Below are positions 61,675 to 64,000 of a DNA stretch of 64,000 bases, in pieces. The DNA comes from Methylobacterium sp. 10 (GTDB taxonomy: Bacteria; Pseudomonadota; Alphaproteobacteria; Rhizobiales; Beijerinckiaceae), in NCBI RefSeq assembly GCF_000519085.1, contig NZ_KI912577.1:2609331-2673330 (forward strand). Direction: 5' to 3'. A program made the translations under genes and the position numbers. The number at the start of each line of letters is the position of its first letter. Positions within the stretch are counted from its first letter, which is position 1. The notes beneath the pieces were generated by a model. That model was given only the letters and a program-made list of their open reading frames with translations, had not been told where the DNA came from and ran no database searches.

Positions 61675-62652
61675 ATGATCCGTTCCAAGCGTCTGCGTTA
61701 CTCGACCTCCCTGGCAGTGATCCTGGGGGTCGCCGGCCTCGTGGCATTGCCTGCCCGCGCGGCGGACAAGGTGACGATCTCGCAAGCCTTCCAGTCGATG
61801 CTCTACCTGCCCTTCTACGTCGCCATGGATGGCGGCTTCTTCGCCGGCGAGGGCGTCGAGGTCACGAAGGAGACGGCAGGGGCGCCGGCCGTGGCTCTCT
61901 CGGCCGTGATCTCGAAGAGCGCGCAGTACTCGATCCACGGCCCCGAATGGACCGCCATCGCCGCCTCGAAGGGCGCGCCGGTCAACGTGGTGGCGAACGT
62001 GGTCAACGGAGCCGCGGTCTGGATCGCGACTGCGCCCGACGTGACCTTCAACGACGTGAAGGACCTGAAGGGTCAGAAGATCGTCACCGGGCTGATGCCG
62101 ACCACCAGCACCTCGCTGTTCCTCAAGCTCCTCAAGGAGAACGGCCTGAAGCCCGAGGACGTCGAGATGACCCAGGTCCAGCTCGGCTCCGAGCCGGGGC
62201 CCCTCCTTGCCGGGCAGGCCAAGATCGCCGTGATGTACGAGCCCGGCCTCGATCAGGTGGTGGCCAAGGGCATGAAGGTCGTGCTGAGCTTTCCCGAGCG
62301 CTACGGCCCCTATGCCTTCTCGTCCGTGAGCGCCCGCAAGGACGTCGATCCCGCCATCACTCAGAAGGTCGTGAATGGCATGCAGAAGGCGATCCGCTTC
62401 ATGCACGCCGAACCGGAAAAGACCGTCGCCATCGCCAAGAAGCAGTTCTCCAACCTCGACCCCGCCGTCGTCGAGGCTGCGGTCAAGCGCATGATGCAGG
62501 AGAAAGTCTACCCGGATAGCGTCGACATCACCGCCGAGGCGCTGAAGGCCGGCATGGAGACCCAGGTCGCCTTGGGCAACCTCTCGGCCCTGCCTGACTA
62601 CGCCACCTTCGTGCGCCGCGACTACATCGAGAAGAGCCTCGCGGCGAACTGA
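61675..62652 (+). CDS. ABC substrate-binding protein (NMT1/SsuA type)
   Basis: A 325-aa periplasmic protein. Signal ...ILGVAGLVALPARAADKV is followed by the NMT1/SsuA-like fold (ISQAFQSMLYLPFYVAMDGGFFAGEGVEVTKETAG, IATAPDVTFNDVKDLKGQKIVTGLMPTTST, AVMYEPGLDQVVAKG). This family binds sulfonates, nitrate, pyrimidine precursors or aromatic compounds. The ligand is not readable here. It follows the permease by about 110 bp, and a strong hairpin follows it. Confidence 0.9.
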   Translation: MIRSKRLRYSTSLAVILGVAGLVALPARAADKVTISQAFQSMLYLPFYVAMDGGFFAGEGVEVTKETAGAPAVALSAVISKSAQYSIHGPEWTAIAASKGAPVNVVANVVNGAAVWIATAPDVTFNDVKDLKGQKIVTGLMPTTSTSLFLKLLKENGLKPEDVEMTQVQLGSEPGPLLAGQAKIAVMYEPGLDQVVAKGMKVVLSFPERYGPYAFSSVSARKDVDPAITQKVVNGMQKAIRFMHAEPEKTVAIAKKQFSNLDPAVVEAAVKRMMQEKVYPDSVDITAEALKAGMETQVALGNLSALPDYATFVRRDYIEKSLAAN

Positions 62653-62670
62653 TACCGCGCGACCGCCGCC

Positions 62671-62703
62671 GCGCCGATCCCGGCCATCGGTCGGGATCGG
62701 CGC
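62671..62703. terminator. Strong hairpin after the importer genes
   Basis: An 11-bp perfect stem GCGCCGATCCC/GGGATCGGCGC with an 11-nt loop, 19 bp after the substrate-binding gene. No T-run follows, so it may be an attenuator or mRNA-stabilising stem rather than a full intrinsic terminator. Confidence 0.45.
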
Positions 62704-62783
62704 GGCTCGATATGAGGCTGCGAAGGTCCGGGAACCGTGCCGCATCGGCGCGGCTCCCGGTTGCACCAGACAATGGATCCTAG

Positions 62784-64000
62784 ATGATCAATCACCTCGG
62801 TCTCGTCGACGCCCTGCGGGCGTTTCGCGATGGACGCGTGCTGCCCGGCGCCTACCTTGCGGCCTGCCATGATGCGGCTCTTTCGCGCTCGGATCTGGCC
62901 GCCTTCACGTATCTGGCGACGGAGCTTTCACCGGGGGACGGATCCTGGACCGGCATCCCCGTGGGGGTGAAGGACATCATCGCCACCGCCGACATGCCGA
63001 CCACGAACGGCTCGCCCGTCTATGCCGACCACGTGCCCGCCGCGGATGCCTGGATCGTCGCTCGCCTGAAGTCCCTCGGGGCCTCTGTCCTGGGCAAGAC
63101 GGTCTCGACGGAATTCGCTTGGCGCCACCCGGGGCCGACGCACAATCCCTGGAGGCGCGGACACACGCCGGGCGGCTCGTCGAGCGGCTCGGCCGCCGCC
63201 GTGGCGGCCGGGATCGTTCCCCTTGCTCTCGGCACGCAGACCTTCGGATCGGTGATCCGGCCGGCCGCCTATTGCGGAGTCGTCGGCTTCAAGCCGAGCT
63301 TCGGCGCCATTCCGCGGGTCGGCGTACACCCGCTCAGCCCCTCCCTCGACCATCTGGGCCTGTTCACCCGCTCGGTGACGGACACCGCCTTTGCCCTGTC
63401 CCGCCTGATCGGCCAGGACGACGCGGACCGGCATGGCCGCCCTCTACCGGGCTTTTCCATCGACCTCGACTCGGGACTGGCACCCCGCGAGGCGCCGCGC
63501 CTGGCGCTGGTTCAGACCACGATCTTGGACAGGGCCGAACCGGAGCAGCGTGCGCTGCTCGACTCCGCGACGACCGCTTTCCGAACGGCCGGAGCCCATG
63601 TGTCCAACCTCGTGCTCCCGGCCGCTTTCGAAGTCCTGTGGGACTGCGCGCGCACCATCCTCGCCGTCGAGGCGAGCGTCTGCTTCCAGCCGTTGGTCGA
63701 GCGTTTCCCAGACCGGACGAGCCAGCCGCTCAAGGATCTCGTCGCGGACGGTCTGCAGATTCCGGCCGTCGCTTACGTGGATGCCCTGCATCGGCAGGCC
63801 GATCTGCGGGCGCTCCTCGATACTGTGCTGGCAGGCTACGATGCAGTCCTGACTCTGCCCGCCTCCGGTCATGCCCCGGAAGGGCTGGCCTCGACCGGCG
63901 ACCCCGCCTTCTGTGTGCCCTGGACCTGCCTCGGCGTCCCAGCCGTCGCGCTTCCGGCTGGGATGCACCACGGGCTTCCGCTCGGACTCCAACTCGTCGG
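62784..64000 (+). CDS. Amidase signature family enzyme (3' end beyond window)
   Basis: At least 405 aa, cut by the window edge. Catalytic lysine in GIPVGVKDIIAT, cis-serine loop GHTPGGSSSGSAAAVAAG, and nucleophile serine in GTQTFGSVIRPAAYCGVVGFKP. These are the Ser-cisSer-Lys triad of the amidase signature family. The usual GTDTGGS is GTQTFGS here, as in a subgroup of amidases. It hydrolyses an amide to acid and ammonia; substrate unknown. It follows the second importer by 131 bp in the same direction, suggesting that the importer brings in its substrate. Confidence 0.9.
   Translation, partial: MINHLGLVDALRAFRDGRVLPGAYLAACHDAALSRSDLAAFTYLATELSPGDGSWTGIPVGVKDIIATADMPTTNGSPVYADHVPAADAWIVARLKSLGASVLGKTVSTEFAWRHPGPTHNPWRRGHTPGGSSSGSAAAVAAGIVPLALGTQTFGSVIRPAAYCGVVGFKPSFGAIPRVGVHPLSPSLDHLGLFTRSVTDTAFALSRLIGQDDADRHGRPLPGFSIDLDSGLAPREAPRLALVQTTILDRAEPEQRALLDSATTAFRTAGAHVSNLVLPAAFEVLWDCARTILAVEASVCFQPLVERFPDRTSQPLKDLVADGLQIPAVAYVDALHRQADLRALLDTVLAGYDAVLTLPASGHAPEGLASTGDPAFCVPWTCLGVPAVALPAGMHHGLPLGLQLV

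Overview
The window is high-GC alphaproteobacterial DNA, most likely from Methylobacterium or a close Hyphomicrobiales relative. I infer this from the phyR/nepR general-stress locus, from several perfect EcfG-type promoters (GGAAC-N16/17-CGTT), and from families common in that group (DUF2865, CHAD/CYTH, KGG-domain and AcuI-type proteins). No ribosomal RNA, transposase, integrase or CRISPR array was seen. One tRNA-Glu(TTC) is present.

Layout. 0-8.5 kb holds housekeeping and accessory metabolism: a class III aminotransferase, a HAD phosphatase, an amine oxidase, a MarR regulator, a metallo-beta-lactamase-fold hydrolase and a DUF2865 protein. 8.7-11.8 kb is a manganese uptake pair: an Nramp importer and an OprB-type porin, each behind the same TATAGC-N4-GCTATA palindrome. 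11.8-15.1 kb is a general stress response island: divergent nepR and phyR with back-to-back EcfG promoters, flanked by more EcfG promoters that serve small proteins and a probable small RNA. 15.3-27.3 kb holds cell-envelope enzymes, pyruvate phosphate dikinase, an AcuI-type reductase, a Gre-type factor, WrbA, a second probable EcfG-dependent small RNA, and the threonylcarbamoyl-AMP synthase. 27.4-31.8 kb is an acyl-CoA catabolic operon (dehydrogenase, hydratase, two short-chain dehydrogenases). 31.8-39 kb holds CorA, an SRAP protein, RNA methyltransferases, a CYTH/CHAD protein and tRNA-Glu. 39.3-44 kb has a MocR-type regulator divergent from DUF983 and a cyanide-insensitive-type bd oxidase with a DUF2474 small protein. 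44-47.1 kb has a PHB-depolymerase-like esterase with a CopG-type regulator, and a DUF4239 membrane protein.

The most unusual region is 47.2-59.5 kb. A MarR regulator is divergent from a tightly packed, apparently single transcription unit. It encodes an amidohydrolase, an alpha/beta hydrolase, a three-gene molybdenum hydroxylase in which the small iron-sulfur subunit is fused to a CoxG-like domain, a complete branched-chain-amino-acid-type ABC importer, and a small Rieske protein. Together these look like an uptake and degradation pathway for an unidentified, probably nitrogen-containing (amide or N-heterocycle) substrate. A second importer of the nitrate/sulfonate/taurine type and a truncated amidase (59.9-64 kb) follow.

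Most genes in operons overlap by 4 bp (ATGA or GTGA), which supports translational coupling. All functional assignments come from reading motifs in the sequence; no database search was run.
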